Positions 1 to 7,502 of a DNA stretch of 38,718 nt are shown one piece after another; position 1 is the first letter of the stretch, and every line of letters begins with the position of its first letter. This stretch comes from Catenulisporales bacterium (lineage in GTDB: Bacteria; Actinomycetota; Actinomycetes; Streptomycetales; Catenulisporaceae), in NCBI GenBank assembly GCA_019510485.1, contig JAEKKI010000141.1:1-38718 (forward strand), written 5' to 3'. Under the pieces are notes generated by a model. That model was not told the DNA's origin. It did no database searches and saw only the letters and a list, made by a program, of their open reading frames with translations. The translations under genes were made by a program, and so were the position numbers.

Positions 1-23
1 GATCGCGAAGCTGGAGGTCATGA
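1..23 (+). other. Possible 3' end of an upstream gene
   Basis: Frame 3 is open from the window edge and ends at a TGA at 21-23, which overlaps the ATG at 20-22 in the ATGA arrangement common for coupled actinobacterial genes. This would make the ACT-domain gene the distal partner of an operon. Only six codons are visible, so nothing can be said about the product, and the arrangement could be chance. Confidence 0.3.
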
Positions 24-865
24 GGACGCTACGTCGGGATCACGGTCAGGGCCGTCGTCATGAGTGGAGCTGGCGGCGGGAGGTTGTCGAGCTGGCAGTG
101 CTCTTCCTCGCGGTGGGGACCGCGGGGTTGTTCACGGAGGTCTTGGAGCGCAGGCATTACGGGTGGTCGCTGCTGATCGTGCTCGGCGCGGCGTTGTTGG
201 CGGCGTCGGTGCTGCAGTGGTGGTGGCGGGCTCACGGGCCGGGGCGGCTGCGGAGCGTCACGCCCTTCGTCGCGGTGCGGCCGGCCGACGGCCTGGAGAC
301 CGCCGGCGGGGAGTGGGACGACGTCGCCCTGAACCTGTGGCGGATCCGGGCGATCGTGCGGGACCGGCCGGGGAGCCTGGCCGCGGTGTGCGAGGCGCTG
401 GCGGCGCTCGGCGCGAACATCGTGGGATTGCAGGTGCATCCGTTGGCGGACGGCGTGCTGGACGAGTTCCTCGTGGACGTGCCGCCGGAGGTCAGCGGTG
501 ACGCGCTGGCGGCGGCCGTCAGCGCCGCGGGCGCGGACGTCTCGAACATCGACCGCGCGGTCCGGGACGATCTCACGGACGCCCCGGCGCGCGCCTTGAC
601 GCTGGCGGCGCGGCTGGCCGCCGGGGACGCGGGGCTGCCCATCGCCCTCCACGACCTGTTCGGTCAGTGCTCTGTCACCTGGGACCCGCGCGAACAGGTG
701 GAGGCGTCGTGCGTGGGGACGATGATGACCCTGCTGGACCCCGGTGGCGGGACGCTGCGGGTGAGCCGGGAGGAACTGGACTTCACGCCGACCGAGTTCG
801 CGCGGGCTCGGGCGCTCGTCGGGTTGTGTGCCGAGCTACGGCGGGGACGGGTCTTGGACTTGTGA
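20..865 (+). CDS. Membrane-anchored ACT-domain protein
   Basis: 281 aa. Residues 22-42 and 48-68 are two hydrophobic segments separated by a short charged turn, so the N-terminus should form a membrane hairpin. Residues about 105-180 look like an ACT domain: an IRAIVRDRPGSLAAV-type first strand and helix, then the GANIVGLQV strand. ACT domains usually bind amino acids or other small ligands and regulate attached enzymes, but no catalytic domain is attached here. Residues 195-281 are unassigned. The start follows GGAGG at 13-17 with only 2 bases of spacing. The same frame is open back to the window edge, so an upstream start cannot be excluded. Inference: a membrane-located ligand sensor; target unknown. 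Confidence 0.7.
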   Translation: MRTLRRDHGQGRRHEWSWRREVVELAVLFLAVGTAGLFTEVLERRHYGWSLLIVLGAALLAASVLQWWWRAHGPGRLRSVTPFVAVRPADGLETAGGEWDDVALNLWRIRAIVRDRPGSLAAVCEALAALGANIVGLQVHPLADGVLDEFLVDVPPEVSGDALAAAVSAAGADVSNIDRAVRDDLTDAPARALTLAARLAAGDAGLPIALHDLFGQCSVTWDPREQVEASCVGTMMTLLDPGGGTLRVSREELDFTPTEFARARALVGLCAELRRGRVLDL

Positions 866-1017
866 CGCGCAGGTCGCCCCGCGTCAACCACAGACCGACG
901 ACCAGCCCAGTCCTTCCTCCCCACGCGGTACGCGCCCGGTAAACGGCAGCAACCAGACGCGGCTGAGCGGTGGGCGCTGAGGCGGCGCTCATCTGCCGGA
1001 CTCGCTGATCATCGGGG

Positions 1018-1023
1018 TAAAAT
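1018..1023 (+). promoter_or_regulatory. Candidate -10 box of the fluoride operon
   Basis: TAAAAT is AT-rich against a GC-rich background and lies 28 bases before the crcB start at 1052, leaving room for the AGGAG ribosome site at 1036-1040. No convincing -35 hexamer is seen 16-19 bases upstream, and the fluoride riboswitch core was looked for and not found. Confidence 0.4.
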
Positions 1024-1051
1024 GACGCGACGAGTAGGAGCATGAGCGCCC

Positions 1052-1609
1052 ATGGACCCCGACGTCGATCTCGTCCCCGGTGACGAGCTGCCGACCGACC
1101 CCGACGTGCCGGAACCCGCGCCGAGAACCGGGCCGCGTCCCGGACACCGGGCGTCCGGGGCGGTGGTGGGGGCCATCGCCGCCGGCGGGGCGCTGGGCGG
1201 CCCGGCGCGCTACGGGCTGGGGCTGGCGTTCCCGACCGCCCCGCACACGTTTCCCGCGACGACGTTCGCCGTCAACGTGACCGGGGCGTTCGCGCTGGCG
1301 CTGTTACTGGTGTTCATCCTGGACATCTGGCCGCCGACCACCTACGTGCGGCCGTTCTTCTGCGTCGGGTTCCTGGGCGCGTACACGACGTTCTCCACCT
1401 GGATGGTCGACACCGACCGGCTCCTGGCCGCCGGCGCCTGGCCGGCCGCGGTGGCGAACCTGCTGCTCAGCCTGGCGGCCGGGGTCGCCGCCACCAGCTT
1501 GGGACTGAGCGTGGGCCGCGGTGTCGCCGCGCATCGGGCGCGGCGGCGTACGGCGCACGGGGCGGCGGCCGAACCGGGGACGCCGGAGAGGATCGGAGGA
1601 CGACGATGA
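1052..1609 (+). CDS. crcB: Fluoride channel FluC/CrcB, first subunit
   Basis: 185 aa, longer than the usual 120-130 aa because of a Pro/Asp-rich N-terminal extension (about 35 residues) and an Arg-rich C-terminal tail. The core carries the FluC hallmarks: GGPARYG in TM1, the conserved Asn in NVTGAF (TM2), and [12 protein letters not shown] in TM3, which holds the central sodium-site and Phe-box region. FluC proteins are four-helix subunits that form antiparallel dimers exporting fluoride across the cell membrane. Followed by a DUF190 gene (ATGA overlap) and a second crcB, so two FluC subunits likely pair as a heterodimer with fixed opposite topologies. The start at 1052 is preceded by AGGAG 11 bases upstream. 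Confidence 0.92.
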   Translation: MDPDVDLVPGDELPTDPDVPEPAPRTGPRPGHRASGAVVGAIAAGGALGGPARYGLGLAFPTAPHTFPATTFAVNVTGAFALALLLVFILDIWPPTTYVRPFFCVGFLGAYTTFSTWMVDTDRLLAAGAWPAAVANLLLSLAAGVAATSLGLSVGRGVAAHRARRRTAHGAAAEPGTPERIGGRR

Positions 1610-2034
1610 AACTGTCCGGTCCCGCACGGCGGCTCTCGATCTTCGTCGGTGAGTCGGACCAGTACCGGCACGGACCGCTCTACCACGAGATCGTGCGCCG
1701 CGCGAAGGAAGCGGAGCTGGCCGGGGCGAGCGTCTTCCGGGGGATCGAGGGCTACGGCGCCTCTTCCCGCATCCACACCACGCGGATCCTGTCGCTGAGC
1801 GAGGATCTGCCGCTGGTGGTGATCATCGTGGACACCGCGGCGAAGATCGAGGCGTTCCTGCCGCAGCTCGACGAGCTGATCGGCGAGGGGCTGGTGATCA
1901 TCGACGACGTCGAGGTCATCAAGTACGTCGGGCGCGGAGTCCAGGACCCGGGTCCGGCCTCGAAGCCGGGCTCCGAGGAAGCGGCGGACGGCGCCGAGCG
2001 TACGCACCACCGGCGCCGGTGGGGCCGCTCATGA
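1606..2034 (+). CDS. DUF190 (PII-like) protein of the fluoride operon
   Basis: 142 aa. Residues about 8-110 match the DUF190 family: [11 protein letters not shown] at the start, the [30 protein letters not shown] helix-strand region (contiguous at about 22-51) and the LPLVVIIVD strand. Family structures are PII-like trimers; the molecular role is unsettled, but the gene is regularly found beside crcB, suggesting regulation or assembly of the channel. The last 30 residues are a polar, probably disordered tail. Translationally coupled on both sides: its ATG overlaps the TGA of crcB upstream, and its TGA overlaps the ATG of crcB downstream. A GGAGGA site sits 5 bases before the start. Confidence 0.88.
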   Translation: MKLSGPARRLSIFVGESDQYRHGPLYHEIVRRAKEAELAGASVFRGIEGYGASSRIHTTRILSLSEDLPLVVIIVDTAAKIEAFLPQLDELIGEGLVIIDDVEVIKYVGRGVQDPGPASKPGSEEAADGAERTHHRRRWGRS

Positions 2035-2402
2035 TCCGGCTGCTGCTGGTATCGGCCGCCGCGGCGGCCGGCGCACCGGCCCGCTACCTGCTGGACAAGG
2101 CGATCGTCGCCCGGCGGGCCTCGGTCCTGCCGGTGGGCACGATGGTCATCAACGTCAGCGGCGCCTTCGTGCTCGGGGTGCTGACCGGGCTCGCCGCGCA
2201 TCACGGGATGCCGAAGAGCGTGCTGGTGGTGTTCGGGACCGGGTTCTGCGGGGCCTACACGACGTTCTCCACGTTCTCCTACGAGACGATGCGGCTCGTC
2301 GAGGACGGCTCGATCGGGGAAGCGGCGGCGAACGTCGTGGTGAGCCTGGCCGCCGGGATGGCCGCCGCGGCGGCCGGGTTGGGGCTGACACTGCTGGTCT
2401 GA
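2031..2402 (+). CDS. crcB: Fluoride channel FluC/CrcB, second subunit
   Basis: 123 aa, the normal FluC length. Motifs: GAPARYLL in TM1, VINVSGAF in TM2, and [15 protein letters not shown] in TM3. I chose ATG 2031 over the in-frame start at 2019 because 2031 forms the ATGA overlap with the DUF190 stop and gives the standard N-terminus MIRLLLVS. With the first crcB it is expected to form a heterodimeric, fluoride-selective exporter in the cytoplasmic membrane, protecting enolase and pyrophosphatase from fluoride. The two subunits are clearly diverged from each other, as expected when each keeps one membrane orientation. Confidence 0.92.
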   Translation: MIRLLLVSAAAAAGAPARYLLDKAIVARRASVLPVGTMVINVSGAFVLGVLTGLAAHHGMPKSVLVVFGTGFCGAYTTFSTFSYETMRLVEDGSIGEAAANVVVSLAAGMAAAAAGLGLTLLV

Positions 2403-2478
2403 GGGTGACTTCTGCGAGCCGGTGGCATCCTCCGGGTGGGGTACGCACTCCGAAGTGCCTTCTGCCGCCGGCTGAGTG

Positions 2479-2493
2479 CGACGCCTAGCGTCG
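2479..2493 (+). promoter_or_regulatory. Perfect dyad covering a leaderless -10 box
   Basis: CGACGC-CTA-GCGTCG is a perfect 6+3+6 dyad. It contains the -10-like hexamer TAGCGT (2486-2491), which ends exactly 7 bases before the ATG at 2499, the geometry of a leaderless transcript. A repressor site over the -10 is the natural reading. The partner protein is unknown and no good -35 is visible. Confidence 0.4.
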
Positions 2494-2498
2494 TCACC

Positions 2499-3410
2499 AT
2501 GTTCACTGTCATCAACGCTCCCGGCGGTGCGGAGCGAATCGGATTCAGTCAGGTCGAGGCGCCGGTGGCGGCGGCGAACCAGGTGCTCGTCGACGTGCGG
2601 GCGTTCTCCGTCAATCGTGGCGAGCTCGGGCTGCTCGACGTGCGGCCGGCCGGATGGCGTCCCGGTCAGGACATCGCCGGGACGGTGGCCGCCGCGGCTG
2701 CCGACGCCAGTGGCCCGGCGGTCGGCGCCCGGGTGGTCGGACGGGTCGAGGGCGGGGGCTGGGCCGAGCAGGTCGCGGTCGACGTGGGCGAGGTGGCGGT
2801 GCTGCCGGACGAGGTCTCGTTCGCCGATGCCGCGACGCTGCCGGTCGCGGGAGTGACGGCGCTACGGACGCTGCGACTCGGCGGCAACCTGCTCGGTCAG
2901 CGGGTGCTCATCACGGCGGCGAGCGGGGCGGTGGGACGCTTCCAGGTCGAGCTGGCGGCGGCCGGCGGCGCCCTGGTCACCGCCGTGGCAGGCAAGCGGC
3001 ACGAGGACGGTCTGCGCGCGTTGGGCGCGGCGGAGGTGGTGCCCGAGACCGCGGCTGCCGACGGTCTCTTCTCCCTGATCTCCGAGTCGCCGGGCGGGGC
3101 TTCGCTGACCGCGGCGATCTCCAAGATCGAACCGGGCGGCACCATCGTGCTGACCGGTACCACGAGCGGGGAGCCCGGAACGGCCTCGATCTATGACTTC
3201 ATCGGGCACGAGGGCGCCCGGATCCAGTCGTTCCTGTCCTACGCCACCGGCCCGTTCGGGACCGACCTGGGGCGGTTGGCGGCGCTGATCGCGGCCGGCC
3301 GGCTCCATCCCGCGATCGGCTACCTCGACGACTGGAAGTCGCTGCCCGATGCGCTAGCCGCTTTCGCCGATCGGGCCTTCACGGGAAAGGCCGTTCTGAC
3401 CATCCCGTGA
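2499..3410 (+). CDS. NADP-dependent MDR-superfamily oxidoreductase (quinone oxidoreductase-like)
   Basis: 303 aa, full length for zinc-free medium-chain reductases. The N-terminal GroES-like half (1-115) has SVNRGELGLLD and the GQDIAGTV motif. The Rossmann half contains LITAASGAVGRF and ends with the usual TGKAVLTIP strand. The structural and catalytic zinc ligands of alcohol dehydrogenases are absent, which fits quinone reductase/enone reductase types. Substrate unknown. ATG 2499 is chosen because it fits the family N-terminus and lies 7 bases after TAGCGT, with no Shine-Dalgarno site, so the mRNA is probably leaderless. It ends 2 bases from the convergent ABM gene with no room for a terminator. 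Confidence 0.85.
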   Translation: MFTVINAPGGAERIGFSQVEAPVAAANQVLVDVRAFSVNRGELGLLDVRPAGWRPGQDIAGTVAAAAADASGPAVGARVVGRVEGGGWAEQVAVDVGEVAVLPDEVSFADAATLPVAGVTALRTLRLGGNLLGQRVLITAASGAVGRFQVELAAAGGALVTAVAGKRHEDGLRALGAAEVVPETAAADGLFSLISESPGGASLTAAISKIEPGGTIVLTGTTSGEPGTASIYDFIGHEGARIQSFLSYATGPFGTDLGRLAALIAAGRLHPAIGYLDDWKSLPDALAAFADRAFTGKAVLTIP

Positions 3411-3412
3411 GC

Positions 3413-3748
3413 TCAGCGCAATCCCAGGCCGAGGATCGCGCCGCCGTCGCCCCGCACCACTGTCGTCTCGGTGATGAAGGTCTCCGCGACGCACACGATG
3501 TGCGGCCGCACCGTGGCCAGCAGCGGAGCGAGGTGTTCGCCGTCGCGCACGCCGCCGATCCGGTCGGAGTCCTCGGTCCACTCGATGCGCAGGACGTACG
3601 TCGCCGGGTCGCCGACGCCGCGCGACAGCTCGTAGCCGAAGCACTGCGAGTTGCGATGCAACAGGTCGGCGATGCCGTCGTGGGCAGCGGATTCGAAGGC
3701 GCCGGCGTTGCCCGGGGGGACGATGAAGCGGACGGTCTCTATGTACAT
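3413..3748 (-). CDS. Antibiotic biosynthesis monooxygenase (ABM)-like protein
   Basis: 111 aa. The ferredoxin-like dimeric alpha/beta fold is suggested by the alternating pattern starting MYIETVRFIVPPGNAGAFE and the paired strand TYVLRIEW. Family members are cofactor-free monooxygenases acting on aromatic polyketides, or heme-degrading enzymes, but many homologues have no known substrate. The start at 3748 follows AGGGGAT by 5 bases; a start at 3766 would add six residues and has no ribosome site. The gene stands alone, converging on the MDR gene, upstream of nothing obviously related. Function inferred only from fold. Confidence 0.65.
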   Translation of the reverse strand: MYIETVRFIVPPGNAGAFESAAHDGIADLLHRNSQCFGYELSRGVGDPATYVLRIEWTEDSDRIGGVRDGEHLAPLLATVRPHIVCVAETFITETTVVRGDGGAILGLGLR

Positions 3749-3959
3749 GCTGATCCCCTGTATCAACCAGCGTCGTGCCGAGCGGCTGTACCGGGCACGG
3801 CGTCCCGTTACCGGTGGCGCACGCCGCCGGTCCTGCCACCAGTGTGCGGCGGCCGGGCGCCCCGATCAAGGCTGCGTTTCGGCGCCGAACACGATGGTCA
3901 GACGGGATTCGGGCGGCCCGGGGCGGTGCGGCCCCGGGCCGGGAGCGGTTACGGTTTCA

Positions 3960-5300
3960 CTACAGCGGCTTCACATTGTGATTGCCCATGAACAGATTCT
4001 CCGGGTCGTACTGGCGTTTGACGGCGGCCAGGCGCTTGCGGGTCTCCTCCGGATACACCGCGGCGACGTCGGCGTCCGTCGTGCCGCTTTGGAAGTTCGC
4101 GTAGGCGCCGCTGCTGTGCGGGGCCAGCCGCGCCCAGACCGCGTCAATGGCGGGGCGGGTGGCTTCCAGGACCGGGGCCGGGCCGATGGACGTGGTCAGG
4201 AACATCAGCTCGGCCTGCCGGTGCGCATAGGCGGTGGCGTCGTCGGGGACCTGCGAAACGGCGCCGCCGACGCTCCGGACCGCGATGACCGGCGAGGTGT
4301 CGGTGGCGCCGACCTCGGCGAGGATGCCCAGCACAGTCGGCACCGACGCGCGCTCTGCGAAGGCGCTGCGGGTGAAGATGCCGATGCCCGGCGGCGGGGC
4401 GGGGGCGTCGACGAGGACGTCCGGGTAGGGCTTGAGCGTGACGTCGTCGGCGATCACGGTGCCCAGACCGCGGACCGGGTCCAGGACCGCGTTCGCGCGG
4501 TCGTGGTCGTCGTCGTCCACCGCGACGAACACCTCGACCGGCGCGTTCGGGCCGCCGGCGAAGGGGTTGGCGAAGGTGATGATCGACGTGAGGTCGGTCG
4601 GCGCGGTGCGCAGGTATTCCGCCCAGCCCTGGAGCACCGGCTCCAGTTCCGTGGCGGGGAAGGCGATCCGGCCGTGGAAGATGTCGGTGGTGGGATGCGC
4701 GGCGAAGTCGAAGGCGGTCACGATCCCGACGTTGCCGCCGCCCCCGCGCAGCGCCCAGAACAGGTCCCGGTTCTCGTCCTGGCTCGCATAGACCGCCTCG
4801 CCGGAGGCGATGACGACCTCGGCGCCGAGCAGGGCGTCCAAGGCCAGGCCGTGCTTCCGGACCTTCCAGCCGATGCCGCCGCTGAGCGTCAGCCCGCCGA
4901 CGCCGACCCCGCGGGTGTCGCCGGAGGAGATGGCCAGCCGGTGCGGCGCCAGCGCGGCGGCGACCTGGCCCCAGGTGGCACCGCCGCCGATGCGCACCAG
5001 CCGGTACGCGCTGTCGACGAGCTCGACGCGTGCGAGCCCGGCGAGGTCGATCACCACCCCGCGCGCGGCGGTGCCGAAGCCGGCGAAGCTGTGGCCGCCG
5101 CCCCGGACCGCCGGCGGCAGGCCGGCGGCGGCCGCGAACCGGACGGCGGCCTGGACGTCCGCGACGTTCGCCGGACGCAGGACTACGTCCGGCGTGCCGG
5201 TGGCGAACACCGTGGCGCTCGCGGTCTCGTATCCGGGCGTCCCCGGCTCGATGATGTCGCCCTGAAAAGTTCTGGTGAGAGTCTCAAGCGCAGCACGCAT
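3960..5300 (-). CDS. FAD-linked oxidase, berberine-bridge type
   Basis: 446 aa. Residues 30-205 form the FAD PCMH domain, with RGGGHSFAGFG at 67-77; H70 is the expected site of the 8-alpha-histidyl FAD bond. The family's second anchor, a Cys in a G-T-C-x-x-V-G motif, is replaced by Thr (T129 in GDTRGVGVGG), so flavin attachment should be single. The BBE-type C-terminus is present (DPENLFMGNHNVKPL). Such enzymes oxidise alcohols, sugars or alkaloid-like compounds with oxygen as acceptor; substrate unknown. No signal peptide is visible. The start at 5300 has AAGGA 8 bases upstream; the longer 5351 start adds an unrelated Arg-rich stretch. A CRP-type dyad lies 91 bases upstream. Confidence 0.88.
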   Translation of the reverse strand: MRAALETLTRTFQGDIIEPGTPGYETASATVFATGTPDVVLRPANVADVQAAVRFAAAAGLPPAVRGGGHSFAGFGTAARGVVIDLAGLARVELVDSAYRLVRIGGGATWGQVAAALAPHRLAISSGDTRGVGVGGLTLSGGIGWKVRKHGLALDALLGAEVVIASGEAVYASQDENRDLFWALRGGGGNVGIVTAFDFAAHPTTDIFHGRIAFPATELEPVLQGWAEYLRTAPTDLTSIITFANPFAGGPNAPVEVFVAVDDDDHDRANAVLDPVRGLGTVIADDVTLKPYPDVLVDAPAPPPGIGIFTRSAFAERASVPTVLGILAEVGATDTSPVIAVRSVGGAVSQVPDDATAYAHRQAELMFLTTSIGPAPVLEATRPAIDAVWARLAPHSSGAYANFQSGTTDADVAAVYPEETRKRLAAVKRQYDPENLFMGNHNVKPL

Positions 5301-5612
5301 TTTCTGGTTCCTTGTGATCCGTGATCGCGGCCGACGGCCCTGAACGACCACAAGATGCCGACCGGCTGGATCCTGTGACCGGTCGCCGATGTGAGCTGCG
5401 TCACTGGACGGTGGTGTGCGGCTTTGCCGCGGAATCGCCGCGAACCCTTGACGGGCAAGGGATATCTCCCCGATCCTGGAAGGCTGCGCACGTCCCGGAA
5501 GGCCGTGAGCGGCAGAGTTTACCCAATCATCATCCGGGTGCCCCTTAACAGGTCAGGATTCTGATCGCAGACTCGGTGACAGCCCCCACGTCATCAAGGA
5601 GAGATCAAAGCC
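5301..5612. other. 312-bp divergent intergenic region
   Basis: Separates the divergently transcribed FAD oxidase and secreted protein genes, so both promoters should lie here. It contains a CRP-type dyad at 5391-5404, a 6-bp-arm dyad CCCTTG-N5-CAAGGG at 5445-5461, and the AAGGAGAG ribosome site of the secreted protein near 5599. No protein-coding potential is evident. Confidence 0.5.
5391..5404. promoter_or_regulatory. Candidate CRP (cAMP receptor protein) site
   Basis: GTGAGCTGCGTCAC is a perfect GTGA-N6-TCAC dyad. It also fits the GTG-N6-GNCAC form described for Streptomyces Crp. It lies 91 bases upstream of the FAD oxidase start and 209 bases upstream of the secreted protein start, so it could serve either gene. 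Basis: sequence match only; this dyad is short and occurs by chance in large genomes. Confidence 0.4.
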
Positions 5613-7142
5613 ATGACTTACTCTGCCCTGCTCAGATCGCGCTTCAGCGCCGCCGTAGTCGCCGTCGCGACGAGCGCCGCACTGGTGTGCGCCGGTGCGC
5701 TTGTGGTCGCCGCCGGCGGACACGCCCAGGCCGCGACGGTGAAGCACCGGGTCCTGTTCGACGCCGCCCACGCCGAGACGGCCGGCAACGCCGACTGGAT
5801 CATCAGCACGTCGATGCCCGACCCGGCCAAGCAGAACCCCGCGCCGTCCGCCGAGACGGACTGGACCGGGGCGATCTCGTCCTGGGGCGTGGCCCTGCAG
5901 AAGACCGGGAACTACCAGCTCGACACGCTGCCGTCGGGTTCGGCCATCACCTATGGCACGTCATCGGCGACCGACCTGGCGAACTTCGACGAGTTCGTGC
6001 TGCCGGAGCCGAACATCGTGCTCAGCGCCGCGGAGAAGACCGCGCTGATGAAGTTCGTGCAGAACGGCGGCGGGCTGTTCCTCATCTCCGACCACACCAA
6101 CAGCGACCGGAACAACGACGGCTGGGACTCGCCCGCCATCATCAATGACCTGATGACGAACAACTCCGTGGACGGCACTGACCCGTTCGGGTTCAGCGTC
6201 GACCTGAAGAACATCGTCAACGACTATCCGACGGCGATCAGCGCCGCCTCGAACCCGGTCCTGCACGGCTCGTTCGGGACCGTCACCGGCAGCGTCATCT
6301 ACAACGGCACCACCGAGACGCTGCACCCGGCGGACAACCCGAACGTCAAGGGCCTGCTGTACACCACCGGCTCCACCGCGGGCGGCACCGCCGGCGCGTT
6401 CTTCGCCACCAGCACCTTCGGCAGCGGACGGGTCGCGATCTGGGGCGATTCCTCCACGATCGACGACGGGACCGGCGAGTCCGGCAAGTCGCTGCACGAC
6501 GGCTGGAACGACCCCAAGGGGACGGACGCGCAGCTGGCGCTGAACGCGACCGAGTGGTTGGCCGGGGCCGCCGGGAGTACTTCGTCGAGCAGTTCCTCCA
6601 GCGCGCCTTCGAGCAGTTCGTCCAGCGCGCCTTCGAGCACTCCGTCCAGCACACCCTCCGGCACCTGCACCGCCACCCAACTCCTGGGCAACCCCGGCTT
6701 CGAGACCGGCACCGCGGCCCCCTGGACCGCGTCCTCCGGCGTCATCAGCAACGCCGGCGGCGAACCGGCCCGCACCGGCTCCTGGGACGCCTGGCTCGAC
6801 GGCTTCGGGACCACGACCACTGACACACTCTCCCAGGCCCTGAAGTTGCCGGCCGGCTGCTCCGCCTACCGCTTCGGCTTCTGGCTGCACACCGACACCG
6901 CCGAGACGTCCACCACCAAGGCGTACGACACGCTGAAGGTGCAGGTCCTCAACGGCTCTGGCACCGTCTTGTCCACGCTGGCCACGTTCTCGAACCTGAA
7001 CGCGGCCGCCGGGTATGTCCAGCACACCTACGACCTGTCGGCTTACGCCGGGCAGACGGTGACTCTGAAGTTCACCGGCGCGGAGGACTACGTCGACCAG
7101 ACGTCGTTCGTGCTTGACGACACTTCGGTGTCGGTGTCCTGA
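5613..7142 (+). CDS. Secreted protein: DUF4350/ThuA-like domain, Ser-rich linker, carbohydrate-binding-like domain
   Basis: 509 aa. Residues 1-40 are a Sec signal peptide (Arg start, long Ala/Val core, AQA before the predicted cut after residue 40). Residues 45-317 resemble a class-I-amidotransferase-like fold: VLFDAAHAE strand, [14 protein letters not shown] (148-161), a late [10 protein letters not shown] strand (272-281). No Cys nucleophile is present, so it is probably not an amidotransferase. Residues 321-350 are a Ser/Pro linker typical of secreted actinobacterial enzymes. Residues 351-509 look like a beta-sandwich carbohydrate-binding-type module ([10 protein letters not shown] start, LDDTSV end), with C352 and C416 as a possible disulfide. 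AAGGAGAG precedes the ATG. Substrate unknown; domain naming is by pattern only. Confidence 0.7.
   Translation: MTYSALLRSRFSAAVVAVATSAALVCAGALVVAAGGHAQAATVKHRVLFDAAHAETAGNADWIISTSMPDPAKQNPAPSAETDWTGAISSWGVALQKTGNYQLDTLPSGSAITYGTSSATDLANFDEFVLPEPNIVLSAAEKTALMKFVQNGGGLFLISDHTNSDRNNDGWDSPAIINDLMTNNSVDGTDPFGFSVDLKNIVNDYPTAISAASNPVLHGSFGTVTGSVIYNGTTETLHPADNPNVKGLLYTTGSTAGGTAGAFFATSTFGSGRVAIWGDSSTIDDGTGESGKSLHDGWNDPKGTDAQLALNATEWLAGAAGSTSSSSSSSAPSSSSSSAPSSTPSSTPSGTCTATQLLGNPGFETGTAAPWTASSGVISNAGGEPARTGSWDAWLDGFGTTTTDTLSQALKLPAGCSAYRFGFWLHTDTAETSTTKAYDTLKVQVLNGSGTVLSTLATFSNLNAAAGYVQHTYDLSAYAGQTVTLKFTGAEDYVDQTSFVLDDTSVSVS
6587..6658 (+). repeat. Three 24-bp tandem repeats in the Ser-rich linker
   Basis: Units start at 6587, 6611 and 6635, each beginning GAGCA and ending near CTTC/CCTC. 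The first two differ at one base; the third is more diverged. In frame they encode the Ser/Ala/Pro linker of the secreted protein. Whole-unit gain or loss would keep the frame, so linker length may vary between strains. Confidence 0.8.
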
Positions 7143-7152
7143 TTGCCTAATT

Positions 7153-7464
7153 GGGCGTTCCCGACCCTGCCCTCAGAAACCCACATTTTCCGATGAGGTC
7201 GCTCGCCGCGCAGGCGCCGCCGGAGGCATCGCGCCCTGCTCTTGGGCGCGAAGGCCTGTCGCTGTTGACCTTGATCTGGACAAGACCACCGGCCACACCG
7301 CAGCACCCCACCTGAGCCAGGGACGCCACAGACCATCAACACCCCGCGCGAAGCCGTAAAAAACGCCTGAAAGCCACAGAACAACCGCAGCACCGAACCA
7401 ACCACACCAGTGAACCAACCGCACCAACGAACCGACCAACCACCCACTCAGGTCGGGAGCGCCC
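7153..7464. repeat. Small inverted-repeat-bounded (MITE-like) element, copy A
   Basis: 312 bp. It is bounded by GGGCGTTCCCGA (7153-7164) and its near-complement TCGGGAGCGCCC (7453-7464), 11 of 12 matching. Its right part (7303-7447) is about 94% identical by eye to 17197-17324, apart from a 17-base segment missing there. It fills most of the 360-bp gap between the secreted protein and the carboxypeptidase gene and has no coding potential that I credit. No target-site duplication is visible. Its right end lies 39 bases before the carboxypeptidase start, so it may carry that gene's promoter. Confidence 0.65.
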
Positions 7465-7502
7465 CTTTTTGCCGGTCAGTCTCCTCCGCTACCGTCTCCA
7501 GC

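Noticed and set aside
866-1051. Fluoride riboswitch ahead of crcB
   Set aside because: The conserved crcB-motif core (GGNGAUG stem with pseudoknot and UGAUG...CCUACU region) could not be found; a CTGATCATC string alone is not enough.
3651-5324. 557-codon plus-strand open frame
   Set aside because: Antisense to the FAD oxidase, whose motifs are unmistakable. Composition is Arg/Gly-rich, as expected for a shadow frame in GC-rich DNA.
7140-7470. Target-site duplications flanking the small repeat elements
   Set aside because: Bases outside both ends of copies A and B were compared and no convincing direct duplication was seen.
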